DNA of 64,000 bases from Tenrec ecaudatus. Lineage: Eukaryota; Chordata; Mammalia; Afrosoricida; Tenrecidae. The notes beneath the pieces were generated by a model. That model did no database searches and was not told where the DNA came from. It saw nothing but the letters and a program-made list of their open reading frames with translations. A program made the position numbers and the translations under genes. The DNA is taken from positions 8,994,758-9,058,757 of the forward strand of contig NC_134536.1 of the NCBI RefSeq assembly GCF_050624435.1, read 5' to 3'. Below, piece by piece: positions 22,735 through 34,634 of this stretch (the stretch's first letter is position 1; each line of letters opens with the position of its first letter).

Positions 22735-25288
22735 GAAAACTAGGATGTTGAGGGGTCGACCCCAATCCCAACTACTATGTGGACACCTGCCCCTCCGCCC
22801 AGAAGAATTTATTTCAAAGGACGGCACTGAATCTGCAGCTCTGGGAGAGGGATATATTGGATTGGAGCACACAGGAGCAGATGAAGGTGGAGGAGGGAGT
22901 GGAGCACATCTTAGCCCACCAAGCCTTGAGGACAATGTTCCCGATTAGAGCACCCAGTCCACAAAGAGGACCACATGGTCGGCCCCACTATGAGACACAA
23001 CGTACCTCACTCACCCACAGCCCTACAGGGGACAACACCGGAGACACAGTGTGGGAATTGCGCCTGATCTGAACCCGCCACACCAAGGCAAAACACTAAG
23101 GGGGTGCAACAGAACAGCAAGGGAACGGAACGTCCAGGTTCCCAGGGAATGCTGAAGGTGGACTTTGGGGCCAGGGCTTGGTGCCCTAACAGACTGGACT
23201 GGAAAACACACCTAAAGGCCAACAAACAGTCCTTGAACTAACTACAAGCTTTTCTTTCTTGTTATGTTTTGGGGGTTTTTTTGTCATTGTTTTGTTGTTG
23301 TTGTTTTGTTGTATATTGTTGCTTGATTGTGCTCTGTCTTGTTTTTGTGCATGTTATTATCTCCGCAGGTCTGTCTATATAAGATAGGCTGGATGAACAA
23401 CCTGGAGGAGAAAACAATGGGACCGACAGTTCCGGAGGGACATGGGAGTGGGGGGTGAGGGGGGAAAGGAAGTGGTGTTAACAAACCCAGGGAAAGGGAA
23501 CAACAAGTGATCCAAGTCGGTGGTGAGTAGGGTGTAGGGAGGCCTGGTAGGGCGTGATCAAGGGTAGTGTTACCAAGAGTAATTACTGAAACCCAAATGA
23601 AAACTGAACATGATAGTGAGACAAGAGGAAAGTCAAAGGAAATAGAGGAAAGAGCTAGGAGACAAAGGGCATTTATAGAGGTCTAAATAAAGGCATGTAC
23701 ATATGTAAATATATTTATATATGAGGATGGTGAAATAGATCTATGTGTATATATTTATTGGTTTAGTTTTAAGGTAGCAGAAGGACATTGGGCCTCCACT
23801 CAAGTACTCTCTCAATGCAAGAATATTTTCTTCTATTAAATTGGCATTCTATGATAGTCACCTTCCCAACATAATCGCTGAAGAAAAAGCGGGTCAATAA
23901 GCAAAAGTGAAGAAAGCTGATGATGCCCGGCTATCAAAAGCTATAGCGTCTGGGGTCTTAAAGGCTTGAAGGTAAACAAGCGGCCATCTAGCTCAGAAGC
24001 AACAAAGCCCACATGGAAGACACACACCAGTCTGCTTGATCACAAGGTGCTGAAGGGACCAGGTATCAGGCATTGAAGAACAAAAAATCATATCATTGTG
24101 TCCTCACCTCCCTTGTACGATCGCTGAAGACAAAGTGGGTGCATAAGCAAATGTGGTGAAGAAAGCTGATGGTGCCCAGCTATCAAAAGATATAGCGTCT
24201 GAGGGCAACGAATGTACAAATGTGCTTTACACAATTGATGTATGTATGGATTTTGATAGGAGTTGTAGGAGCCCCTAATAAAATGATTTTTTTAATGAGC
24301 TGACACCAAGGGCTCAAGTAGAAAGCATACATTTTGAGAATGATTATGGCAACAAATGTACAAATGTGCTTGATACATCGATGTATATATAGATTGTCAT
24401 GAGAGTTGTACGAGCCCCCAATAAAATGATTGGGGGTAAAAGAAGCAAAAGGAAAGCGAAAAAAAAAGAGAGAGATAGTGTCTGGGTCTTAAAGGCTTGA
24501 AGGTGAACAAGCGGCCATCTAGCTCAGAAGCAACAAAGCCCACATGGATGAAGCACACCAGCCTGTGCGAGCATAAGGTGTCGAAGGGATCAGGTATCAG
24601 ACATCAACAGAACAAAAATCATATCATTGAGAATGAGGTGGGGAGTGGGAAGTGGAGACCCAAAGCCCATTTGTACGCCACTACACATCCACTTACAGAA
24701 AGGTCTCTGGGAGGAGACGAGTCAGTCAAGGTGCAATGTAGCAACGATGAAACATATACCTTTCCTCTCGTTCCTAAATGCTTTCCCCCGCCCCCTGACT
24801 ATCATGATCCCAATTCTACCTTACAAATCTGGTTAGACCACAGGATGTACACTGGTACAGATAGGAACTGGAAACACAGGGAATCCAGGACAGATGATCC
24901 CTTCAGGACCAGTGGTGAGAGTGGCAATACTAGGAGGGTAGAGGGAGGGTGGGTTGGAAAGGGGAAACTGATTACAGGAATCTACATATAACCTCCTCTC
25001 TCGGGGACGGACAGCAGAAAAGTGGGTGAGGGGAGATGTCGGACAGGACAAGATATGACAAAATGATAATTTATAAATTATCAAGGGTTCATGAGGGAGG
25101 AGGGAAGGGAGGGGAAAATGAGGAACTGATGCCAGGGGCTTAGGTGGAGAGCAAATGTTTTGAGAATGATGAGGGCAATGAATGTACAAATGTGCTTTAC
25201 ACAATTGATGTATGCATGGATTGTGATGAGAGTTGTATGAGCCCCTAGTAAAATGATATGTGTATAAAAAAAGAAAAACTAGAATGTT
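22735..25288 (+). mobile_element. L1-type long 3'UTR insertion in RTE, about 14-bp TSD
   Basis: Body about 22750-25272. The TSD is GAAAACTAGGATGTT (22735-22749) against AAAACTAGAATGTT near 25275-25288, one substitution within the shared 14 bp. The junction reads TTTT/C on the bottom strand, close to the L1 endonuclease preference. The 3' end carries the family terminus ('gagttgtatgagccccta', 'gtaaaatgat') and an A-rich tail. Internally a block with 'cttaaaggcttgaaggt' occurs at 23957 and 24487; after removing the inner insertion (24202-24470 plus its TSD) the spacing is 247 bp, exactly as in the copy at 10.5-12.2 kb. It has no coding potential; I call it an L1 3'UTR by tail, TSD and truncation pattern. 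Confidence 0.8.
24185..24484 (+). mobile_element. Inner dimeric L1-type 3' end (third nesting level)
   Basis: Body about 24202-24470, flanked by AGATATAGCGTCTG (24188-24201) and AGAGATAGTGTCTG (24471-24484), derived from the host 247-bp block. The body contains two consecutive family 3' ends in the same orientation, each with its own 'aataaaatgatt' terminus (near 24278 and 24420). Confidence 0.75.
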
Positions 25289-25769
25289 AATTTGAGGATT
25301 AAGATGTGCCTGGCCCAAGCCATGGTATTTTCCAATGCTTCATATGCGTTTGAAAGTTGGACACTGAATAAGGAAGCCTGAAGAAAAATCAACGCATTTG
25401 AATTGTGCTGGAGAAGAACATTGAAAGTACCACAGACTGCCAAGAGAACAAACAAGCCTGTCTCAACAAAAGTACATCTAGAATACTCCTTAGAAGCAAG
25501 GATGGCAAGAAGCTGTCTCACATCCCGTGGACATGTTGTCAGGGGAGACTCGTCCCTAGAGAAGGACCTCATGCTTGGTGAAGTAGAGGGACAGCAAAAG
25601 AGACGCTGCCCGGGGCAAGATCATTTGACCCAGTGGCTGCAACAATGGGCTCAAACAGAAGAACCACCGTGAGGGTGGCACAGGACCGGGCACTCTCTTG
25701 TTTTGTTGTACGTCAGGTTGCTACGGGTCAGCACCTAGCAACAGCAATGTGATGGCTGAAACTGCTGCT

Positions 25770-27560
25770 CTTTGGTGAGCTGTTCACTGGTGTTGTTGAT
25801 GTTGCTACTGGCAACTGCCTTTCTGGGTTTGCATGAGTCAGTCTGAAGCGCAGTCAACTCTTTGCAATGTTAAACTTTGAAAGAAGTGCTTACAGCAGTC
25901 AGTTGTTCTGGACACAGATGCATATCTCAGTGCATGACTCCTCGAAGTGGGAAATTCATCATTGCTGATGCACCATCATGAGTGCCGCTGAGCAGTGGGA
26001 GGTGCCTGTCCCTCGCTTTCAGTTCCTACTGGCTTTGCAGTGGAATGACTTCATGCTGTTGTCCAACCGTACCGGTTCCACACTGAATGGCGTAGCGAAG
26101 AAGATGGTCGATTCTACTTGTTGGCTTGTCACGTCTTTGACTCTTGCCTTGAATGCCCCCTTTTGTTCCACACATTCACCAGTAAATTCAAGAGTCCTAG
26201 CTTCCGTCCCTCCGGTGTGGGGAGATGCATCGTGTTATTCCTTGGGAGTTGCACTGGCCACAGCCTTAATTTCACTTCAGTGATCCCGCATTAGAAAGCA
26301 AGAGACCGAAAAGCTGGTTGGGGCCCTGCCTCTTGATCATTAGCTCTGAGAGGTCATGTTCACACGAGCGCTAAACCACACAACCGCTTGCTCTCGCTGA
26401 GTTCCCCGAGGTTTTCCCTTCACCTCTGGGACCTGCTTGACTTCATCAAAGCTTCAAGAGCGTGTTCCCACGACTCAGCCACGAACGTTCACAGTGATAA
26501 ACAAGATCACCGTACTGTGTCAAGGTCATCCTGTAACTCCTTCCACTGGCGTCTGCTAAACCCTCTGCTTTTGACAAAATCTCTGCAGGGCACCACTGTC
26601 GGTACTGTTGAGCCCCAGCGACTGGGCGCGAGACTTTCTTGGGGGATGGATGCAGTGGCATATAATGAAACCACTCGATCCAGACTGAGATGATTGAGTT
26701 CTTGCTTGACAAATGCAACGAACCCTTTTTTGCAAGCCAGCCGTGGCGGGGGCTCCTCCCACTGTAGTCAGGCCACGTGGCTTTTCAAGGGTTAGCTCCA
26801 GCCTTCTCGTTGCTCAAGCAAGTCCTCAGCACTTTCGAGTGGCAGGCAGGGCTCCCGGCAACAGCAGTTCCTCTCCTGGACCAAGCGGCGGTTTCATTCT
26901 ATGAACAAAACCAGCCAGCCGGACAGTGTTTATGGCCGTTTCTCATCACAAGCCAGAGAGAGAGAAACTGGGAATCTCCTGCAGAACCCTTCCGTGTGTT
27001 TTCCGTGTCTTCCCCTAAACCAGTAATCCGGAGGTGGTTCTCTACTGTTGCTTTGTCTGCTGCTACCAACTTCAGGGCAGGTAGCATGCGTCCTTCCTCA
27101 AACTCTCCCTCTGCAGAGTGGGGCCTCAGCCACCTTGCAGTTAGCACACTCCCTGAATTACTCAGCCGGATAACGTTGACTCTGTCACCGCAAGGCCTCC
27201 TGTGAATGTCTTGCTGCGGCTCCAAAGACCACGGAAGAGTACTGGTTTCATCCAGGTGCCTTGGGCCTCAAGTCATTGAGTCCAGCAAGTCTGGAGCTGT
27301 CATGACCCTGCAGATGGCTTTTGTCCATTAGTGCAAACACACCAGCACAAGGCAGACACCCAGAGTCGCCTTTGACTTCAACCAAACAATGATCACTTCC
27401 CCATTTCTCTTGGAAAGCTCTGCACGCTGCATCCACGTTTCTCGTTTTGGCGGTCACTGTGTGTGGGAGGTTGCACCCCGTCAATGTTCATGGCTATCCG
27501 GGGCGTGTGTTCCCAGAGAGGTATTATTTTGTTTCGATCGCTGATCTAGTCCTGCATCTT
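25770..27560 (-). pseudogene. hAT transposase relic, BED-finger type (Charlie8/GTF2IRD2-like)
   Basis: Read on the minus strand, three segments appear in the order expected for a hAT transposase of about 600 residues. A BED-finger-like segment at 27440-27320 has NVDAACRAFQEKW and GCLPCAGVF (Cys-x2-Cys). A middle segment at 27126-27030 has AEGEFEEGRMLPALKLVA and DKATVENHL, resembling the 'EGEF..C.....' region of ZBED/GTF2IRD2-type proteins. A C-terminal segment near 26100-26030 has FFATPFSVEP and LDNSMKSFHCK, resembling the 'PF.VD.......LQMELI.LQC' dimerisation region. Stops and frameshifts separate them, so it encodes no protein. It lies between the RTE copy and an AfroSINE. I could not identify its terminal inverted repeats. 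A dead ZBED-like domesticated gene copy is the alternative. Confidence 0.6.
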
Positions 27561-28117
27561 TGATATGTAACCTATCCAATGGCCATCTCATTGAATTTCT
27601 CCCATTGTCAGCTGAGATTCAGTTTGTGCGAGAATTGTTGATCATGGACTTGTGGATGAAGGTTGGATTTGAGTTGTTGTCTGTGTGGACAATGAAGTTG
27701 ACAGTGTCATTCTCAATCTTCGGGGGTGAAGTCATCAACGACACAAGGAACCATCTCCTTCACTGTAGGTTTGCCACACTACGATAACCCTTGTGCAATG
27801 GGCGCAATCCCAGCTCTGACTGTGCCTGAGTCACCACAGGCAGCCTGTGAGAGGCCTATGCATCTGTCCCATCATGCACTCTTGGTGGCCTGTCGATCGC
27901 AAAATGGATGTCCCTTGCTTGTCCCTCAAGGTTAATATTATTACTCTGAGTCACTTAATATGAATTCATATGGCGATAAATAAAAAACTCCCGGATTTAT
28001 TGGATTTCGAGTCCTAGCTCTGTTCTCCTTGGCGAGGCCAGACCAACTGAGTGCACTGACTTGATACAGTCTGTGAGTCAGGCACTCCCACCTCTGACTT
28101 AGGGGAAGCGTGATTCT
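27561..28117. other. Non-coding flank of the hAT relic
   Basis: May be the 5' untranslated part of the hAT element. No TIR, gene or other repeat identified. Confidence 0.35.
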
Positions 28118-28325
28118 CGACCAATGGAGCCCTGGGGAAGATGCGGGCTACACATTATTAACCAGAGGGTCAGCAGTTCAAAACCACCAGCTGTTCCTCA
28201 GGAGAAAGATGAGGCTTTCTACTCCCATAAAGGGTTGAAGTCTTGGGAACCCACAGGGGCCGTTCCGCTCTGTCCTATAAGGTCACTGGGAGTTGGAATT
28301 GAGCCGATGGCAATGGGTTTGGTTT
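28118..28325 (+). repeat. AfroSINE, near full length
   Basis: Blocks in order: AATGGAGCCCTGGGGAAG, 'ggtcagcagttcaaaacc', 'ctcaggagaaagatgaggct', 'ctactcccataaagggttg', 'gggaacccacaggggccg', 'tataaggtcactgggagttg' and 'gatggcaatgggtttgg'. Confidence 0.85.
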
Positions 28326-28919
28326 GGGGAGTTGCTTCTGGAGTAGAGGTATGGAAAAGAAGGGAAGGCTATCATCCCTGAAGACGGCTGTCAGGGCTGA
28401 GGATGGGAGAGTAGGGGAGAGGAGAGAGGGGCAGTGAGCCTCCACGAGGAAGGAAGAGACAAGCTTGCAGAACGCCCACTCGACACCCTCTCGAGGTTAA
28501 GCACCCTTACTGGTGGAGAGAGCCTTGGAATCTTGAGTTTGTCTGGGGAGGCCTTCAGAGAACATAAGCCGGAAATGAATGGCACACAAATGGTGCTCTA
28601 GGGCCCTCACTGTTGCTGGTTTGTGTGAGATTGCCTGGAGAAAGACACAGAGGCACGTATTGCCGTTTGAAAGGGCCTGATCAATAATACTTCTCCTGAT
28701 CCGAGGTCTGGAAGACAAAAGGAAAAGATGTCTTGCGGATCTGGCTGATATTGGAGAACGTGGACTGCATCTATGGGCAGCCAAGTGATTGACCTGAATG
28801 AACCTCAGAGTAAGACCTATGTCCCAGCTCGTGAGAGGCAGTCCCAGACCACCCACCCCACATCTCCCATTTAGGGATTGGCTTCTTGAAGCCTCATTCT
28901 CCCCTCCAACTTCACCAGT
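28326..28919. other. Non-coding stretch, no feature recognised
   Basis: A 147-codon minus-strand open frame (28940-28497) overlaps the LTR start and shows no domain, so I treat it as accidental. Confidence 0.4.
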
Positions 28920-28924
28920 CACGA

Positions 28925-29429
28925 TGTGGTAGTTACACAACCTATTGTCAGTGTGAGACTTCAGAGTGAAGGGAGATGTTTAGCCTCTCAATCAGGTTGC
29001 AGCTTGATGACCTCATTTGGAGGCGCTAAGGAGATACACAGGTCACAGGAGGTGGGACACAGGCTCACTCCCTGTGAGACATTACTGACTACAAGCTTGA
29101 TAGAGCTGTGCTGATGCAGCCAGAGCTCTGGAGCCACATGGAGACCCCTGCCAGCACTGAGATGCTTCCACTGCCACTGGATCCACAAGACTTTCCACCC
29201 ACTGGTCTGTGATCTTCCTGCAGTAGGCACCATTGCATGTGTTACATGAGTCTGAAGAGGAATTTATAGACTGATATCGAACATATGGGCTAAAATTGGA
29301 CTTATGGACTTGATCTGGACTGGCCTGGGATGTTCTCTCAATATACAATTGCTCTTTTAAATAAAACTCTTTCTTATTCACGTATGAGTTCCCCTGGATT
29401 TATTTATCTAGTCTACCAGGACTAACACA
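28925..29429 (+). mobile_element. ERVL/MLT2-like solo LTR, 5-bp TSD
   Basis: Begins TGTGGTAGTTACAC and ends CTAACACA. Perfect 5-bp TSD CACGA at 28920-28924 and 29430-29434. About 505 bp, same family as the LTR at 10.0 kb (shared 'cagcttgatgacctcatttg', 'atccacaagactttccac' and 'acatatgggct' blocks). Uninterrupted, so it is a good reference copy of the family in this window. Confidence 0.85.
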
Positions 29430-29434
29430 CACGA

Positions 29435-31275
29435 TAAGCCAGTGCTGCCATGCAGTGGGCAGAGAGAGACCAGATGTGACACCCTGTGACGTTCCCTTCA
29501 GATGGAAGGAAAGATCATGTCCTTCCCAGGGAAGCAGAGTCTTCCTCTCTGATGGGCGCCTCAGCTGCAAGTTTGAGAAGATGTTGACCCGGTCACTGGA
29601 CACAGGGAAGAGAGTGAAGGAAGAGACAGCAAGAACAGAGAACGTTGGAGTCCTGAACATGGGAGGCTCACGAACGCAGGAGACTCACGAGCCAAGGTTG
29701 CCCACGTTCTGGGTTTCGCCCACACCTGTTGTTACTACACGAGCTTCATTTACGAAACAGGGTGGCAACCTAGCTAGCCCCTCCTCCGAGACTTCACATT
29801 GCTTTGTGTTTGGGGCGACCAAGCTGCTTTCTTTGTTCTCTGAAAGAATCTGAAGATATTTCACATTTTGGCATCTGCGGCTAAACATCCAGTTGTGCTC
29901 CAGATGGGTCCACGAAGAGAGAGGTGCTGTTAAGAGGGTGGGTGTGCCTTCAGGAGGAGAAATCTGGGGACTTCCACACCCAGCCACCTGTAAGTATTCT
30001 TGACAGACATTGTGTGGCTTCTGAGTAAGTTCACCAGCGACATCCAGGTACTGATTGGTTGGGAGGTGGCCACAGGCCTGCACCCAGGAAGAAGCCACGG
30101 CACATTACCAGTCTAGAAGCAACGCACCACTTTGCTGGTGAAGAACGTGCAGGAAACTGGAATCCACTCTCTCATTTCATGAGCAAGAGAGAGAGGGGGC
30201 AGGCAGCACTTGGCTTTGGGCACACAGCTGAACTTGACACCACAATCCACCCATAGAGCCTCTGGGGAGGATGAGTCAGGGCCCATTCATTGTTCCGGGT
30301 GCTGTGTGTCCACCACCGAGGTGGGGCCTCTCCTCCAATGCCCCTCAAGACTAGGAGAGTTAGTACCCATCATGACGATTTGTAAAACACAAAGCCCAGT
30401 TGCCCGGGAAGACCTGCAAAGCATCAAGACTGCATGTGGAGACCTCGGGTTGGTGCGAACATGTTTGCCCCCATGCCCAGGCGTGTAGCAGCAGTCCCTG
30501 TTGACTATGCTTCCCACCCCCGCCTGGGAGGGCCAGGACATGCCCAGAACAGCAGCATTTGAAGCACAATGAACACATGTATATGACATGTCATAAAGCA
30601 CATGATGTCTGGCTCACAGAGGGTTATGGGGGAATGAATGAAAGTCATCGCCAACATGAGAGATTTGGGAAACATCACACCGAAACAAGGCTTTCGGGCT
30701 TTTCTGAAACACTGGACACTGGGTACAAACCCAGCGTTCTACGTGGCCACACGGTCACAGTGACCAGGACTCCTTCCACTGGCCGCTCCCCTCTGGCCGC
30801 CCCACGGCCTGGCTTCTCCACACTGACAGCCACCGTGCCGTGCTCAGAGCCAATGACCAGTGAAGAGGGCCAGAGGTGACGGTCATTTTCCCTCTCCAGA
30901 GTCCATCTTCCGGACATGCCTGAGTCACACCACGGGGTCACCCGAGGGTCTGATCTGAGGAGGTGATGTGGTGGCCTTACAGATTGACCGAGTGACAGTG
31001 CCTGAGTCACGGGCATTCATGAGAGTCTGGTAAACCCTGAGCAGACAAAGGCCACATTCCAACTAGATGGAAACTGTAGGCGCTTCGTCCGCCTTACTCC
31101 CCATAAAGTTCATGCCCATGACGTGGCTCCTGACTCCTGTCCATTGAAATACATGGCCAAGGTGAAGCCCTGCTCATGTTGTCACAGAAGTGATTTCACT
31201 CCAGTGGGAATCCTCTGGATCCAATGGACCTGATAACATTCATCACCGGCTACTGAAATGTGTTTTTTGGGTATC
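29435..31275. other. Non-coding stretch, about 1.8 kb, no feature recognised
   Basis: Several open frames of 90-140 codons overlap on both strands without domain signatures. No repeat confidently assigned. Confidence 0.45.
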
Positions 31276-32034
31276 AAGTGGTGCTTTTTAAAAACATTTT
31301 ATTAGGTGCTCATACGACTCTTATCACAATCCATACATATACATACATCAATTGTATAAAGCACATCTGTACATTCTTTGCCCTAATCATTTTCTTTCTT
31401 TTTTTAAAAAACATTTTATTAGGGGCTCATACAACTCTTATCACAATCCATACAAATACATACATCAGTGTATAAAGCACATCTGTACATTCTTTGCCCT
31501 CATCATTTTCAAATCATTTGCTCTCCACTTAAGCCCTTTGCATCAGGTCCTCTTTTTTTTCCCCCTCCCTCTCCGCTTCCCCCTCCCTCATGAGCCCTTG
31601 AAAATTTATAGATTCTTATTTTGTCATATCTTGCCCTATCCGGCGTCTCCCTTCACCCCCTACTCTGTTGTCCGTCCCCCAGGTAGGAGGTCACATGTAG
31701 ATCCTTGTAATCGGTTCCCCCTTTTCAACCCACTCACCCTCTACTCTCCCAGAATCGCCCCTCACACCCCTGGTCCTTAAGGTATCATACACTCTGGATT
31801 CCCTGTGCCTCCAGCTCCTATATGCACCAGTGTACAACCTCTGCTCTATCCAGTCTTACAAGGTAGAATTCGGATCATGGTAGTTGGGGCGGGGAGGAAG
31901 CATCCAGGATCTGGGGGAAAGCTGTATTCTTCATCGGTGCTACATTGCACACTGACTGACTCATCTCCTCTCCTAGACCCCTCTGTGAGGGGATCTCCAG
32001 TGCCTGACAAATGGGCTTTGGGAAGTGGTTCTTT
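31276..32034 (-). mobile_element. L1-type 3' end insertion with duplicated terminus, antisense
   Basis: TSD AAGTGGTGCTTT (31276-31287) against AAGTGGTTCTTT (32023-32034). Reading left to right in antisense there is first a short family 3' end (about 31291-31393) and then, after a T-rich spacer, a second and longer 3' end (about 31408-32022). Both carry 'cattttattagg.gctcata' and 'cttatcacaatccatac'. Only one TSD surrounds the pair. Confidence 0.75.
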
Positions 32035-32457
32035 CTTTTTTAAAAAAGGGGAAAAAAGGTGGGGTGGGTGGGAAGCACCGGGCCACATGCCAGATGTCAC
32101 CAATCCACCGAGATGGTGTCTTCAGAGAACACGGGGACTTACCATGTCATTCTGTTCAGTAACTATCTACTGATCCCTCAAGAGCGGGAACAATTGGGTG
32201 ACATTGGATTTGTTGGGGTTTGTGTTGTGCAAACCAGGTGCGAAACCTCCGCTAGGGGCTCTTCTTCTGAGCAACAGGGAAGGCCATTCCGGGGTGACAG
32301 GCCAAAGCTGTGAGCACAGGACATCCGGCTGAATGAGAGAGCAAATCCCACTGCTGGATGCTCCGAGTCCAGTGAGTTGCTAGGCAAACAGATGTGATGT
32401 GAAGAACATCTGTGTCCTGCTGGCACCTTTGGCATAGTAACTGCTTCACCACCTAAC

Positions 32458-32663
32458 CAACACCAAACTCGCCGCCATGGAGTCAATGTCCACTCATTGC
32501 GACCCCGCAACAGGCTAGAACCGCCCCTGTGGGTTGCTGAGACTAGAACTGTTTGTAGGAGTAGAAAGTCTCGTCTTTCTCCAGCAGAATGGCTGGTGGT
32601 TTCGAACTGCTGACCTTGTAGTTAGCAGCCTAACTGGTAACCCACTACCCTACCGCAGCTCCT
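32458..32663 (-). repeat. AfroSINE, antisense, near full length
   Basis: Antisense blocks: 'cgccatggagtcaatgtcc', 'agaaccgcccctgtgggtt', 'gtaggagtagaaagtctcg', 'ctttctccagcagaatggct', 'ggtttcgaactgctgacctt' and a 'cgcagctcct' head. Confidence 0.85.
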
Positions 32664-33794
32664 GAATTGCACCATTCAGTCAGCTACCAAGAAAGAGAGA
32701 AACACATGATGCTCTTGAATTTTTCTCTTGTAGTGAGACACAAATGGCGGCTCTCCCTTCCTCTGTTGTCATGTGAGCATGGCTGCCTTCCCTCCTTTCA
32801 GGATCAAGAGACGCCCGGCCAAGCAACAGAAGCAGAAATGCCCCATTCACCCAAGTGACTTGAATGGAAACTCGCAGTAAAATCAAGCACAACTCCAAAA
32901 GGAGGTGCTGAAGGAGAGGCAGAAGGGGGTTGTCAACAGTCACACATGGCACAGCACCCACCATTCTCCAGGTGCACGAGAACTCTGCCGGGTCAAGTTC
33001 ACATGGGTTCTACAACGTCAAGTTGAAATGTTTGCCACAATCTGACCAACTGAACTTGTATCACAAAATGTCTGGGTTCTTCCTTTGTTTTGTTTTGCTT
33101 TTAAGATCTTGTGGGTATCTTTTTACTGAAAGATCTTTTCCTTTTAATAATGGACACTTTACATTAAAACTTTACACAACCCCAAATTTCAAAATAATAA
33201 AGTCACGCTAAGGTACTTTCATTGTAAGTCTCTACTTCACGTTATCATTGGTAGAAAAATATTGCAAGACACTTGTAATTAATGTTTCTGCTTTAAAATA
33301 AGAAAACTAAACATCACAAGAAGAGACAGTGAATACACTTGTTGATAACTGGCTAAAATGATAATTTCATAGTCATTAATCATGTCTGTGTAAGAAATAA
33401 TTTCACTTGAAAAGTTTCAAAAAGCACAAAGAATACTCACTGGTTAAAAAAATTTTTTTAAAAAAGAACCTTCACTGGAGCAGTTGGTATTGTGCCCTTA
33501 CAAGTTAGACTTACTAGTCTGTACACTGGGCCTCCAGTCTGTAAAGAATGAACAGAACTTTAACTTTTGCTTTGTTTTATTTTGGCTATTGATAGCAATT
33601 ACTATCCCACTGCATGTTTTTTTACACCGATTCTCGTTTCTAAATCTTGTAGGTAGGCTTCTATCGCCCTGGCTTTTTTTTCTCCCCCCTAATGTTAAGA
33701 CTTTTCAATGGAAGTCTATGGCTAATTCTTCTGCAATGACTTTTTTCTTTCATCCCATGTAAACTGTGGGTCTTCCTTTGTTTTTTTTTGGGGG
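32664..33794. other. Non-coding AT-rich stretch, no feature recognised
   Basis: AT-rich with T and G homopolymers near 33778-33799. No gene or confident repeat. Confidence 0.4.
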
Positions 33795-34283
33795 GGGGGT
33801 TCTTGAGAAGATGGTTTTTATTCACTTATTTATTTATTAAGCATTTTATTGGGGGCTCGTACAACTCTTATCACAATCCATACATGCATCCATTGTGTCA
33901 AGCACATTTGTTGCCATCGTCATTCTCAAAACATTTGCTTTCTACTTGAGCCCTTGGTATCAGCTCATTTCCCCCTCCCTCCCTGCGTCCCCCCTTCCCT
34001 CATGAACTCTTAATCATTTATAAATTATTATTATTTTGTCATATCTTACACTGTCTGACATCTCCTTTCACCCACTCTTCTGCTGCCCATCCCCCAGGGA
34101 GGAGGTTATATGTAGATCCCTATAATCGGTTCCCCCTTTCTATCCTACTCCATCCACTCTCCCGGTATCGCCACTCTCACCACTGGCCCTGAAGCAGTCA
34201 TCTGTCCTGGATTCCCTGTGTTTCCAGTTCCTATCTGTACCAGTGTACATCTTCTGTTCTAGCCAGATTTGTAAGGTGGAATT
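33795..34283 (-). mobile_element. L1-type 3' end, antisense
   Basis: Family terminus 'aagcattttattgggggctc' at about 33840, preceded by a degenerate T-rich (ATTT)n tail, and continuing through the 'gtcccccagg'-type block to 'gatttgtaaggtggaatt' at 34283. The TSD is not clear. Confidence 0.7.
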
Positions 34284-34634
34284 TTGTTTTCATGAAGAGT
34301 TTCACTAATACATATGTGAGACCTTCAAGCCTGGGGGGCAGACGAGAAATTATATAACCTAAAATGTGCCATTGAAGTCATTTTCAAGGGTGCACTTGGA
34401 GGGCTTTCATTACATTCATCGCATTGTGCAACCATCTCGCTCTTTCCAGAACGTTTTCATCATCCCAGACAGAAACTCAGGACCCATTTAAGCAGTAGCC
34501 ATGATATTTAAAAAATATTTCTTATTTAAATTCCAAACGAAACACCTCATTAATAGCATCTAGTTTATTTGGCCTTCCAGAAGAGCAAATAAATCTGTCC
34601 TGGAGGAAATTCAAATAAATCCTAAGTTCCTTAA
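34284..34634. other. Non-coding AT-rich stretch, no feature recognised
   Basis: No supported gene or repeat. Confidence 0.35.

Larger units (their letters stand above)
21300..25750 (+). mobile_element. RTE/BovB-type LINE, longest copy, split by a 2.5-kb insertion
   Basis: RTE sequence occupies 21300-22749 and resumes at 25273-25750. Plus-strand translation shows IPKKGDPAECPNYR (RT fingers region, about 21930), SAEQIIREAG and GGIISNLQRAGGKTLLAESGED near 22380-22510, where the catalytic YADD region has become RAGG. The 3' end after the insertion carries 'ttgaattgtgctggagaaga', 'ttagaagcaaggatggcaag' and 'ctacgggtcagcacctagca'. About 1.9 kb of element in total. It lacks the 5' endonuclease end and is frameshifted, so it is inactive. 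It could have served only as a landing site. Confidence 0.85.
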
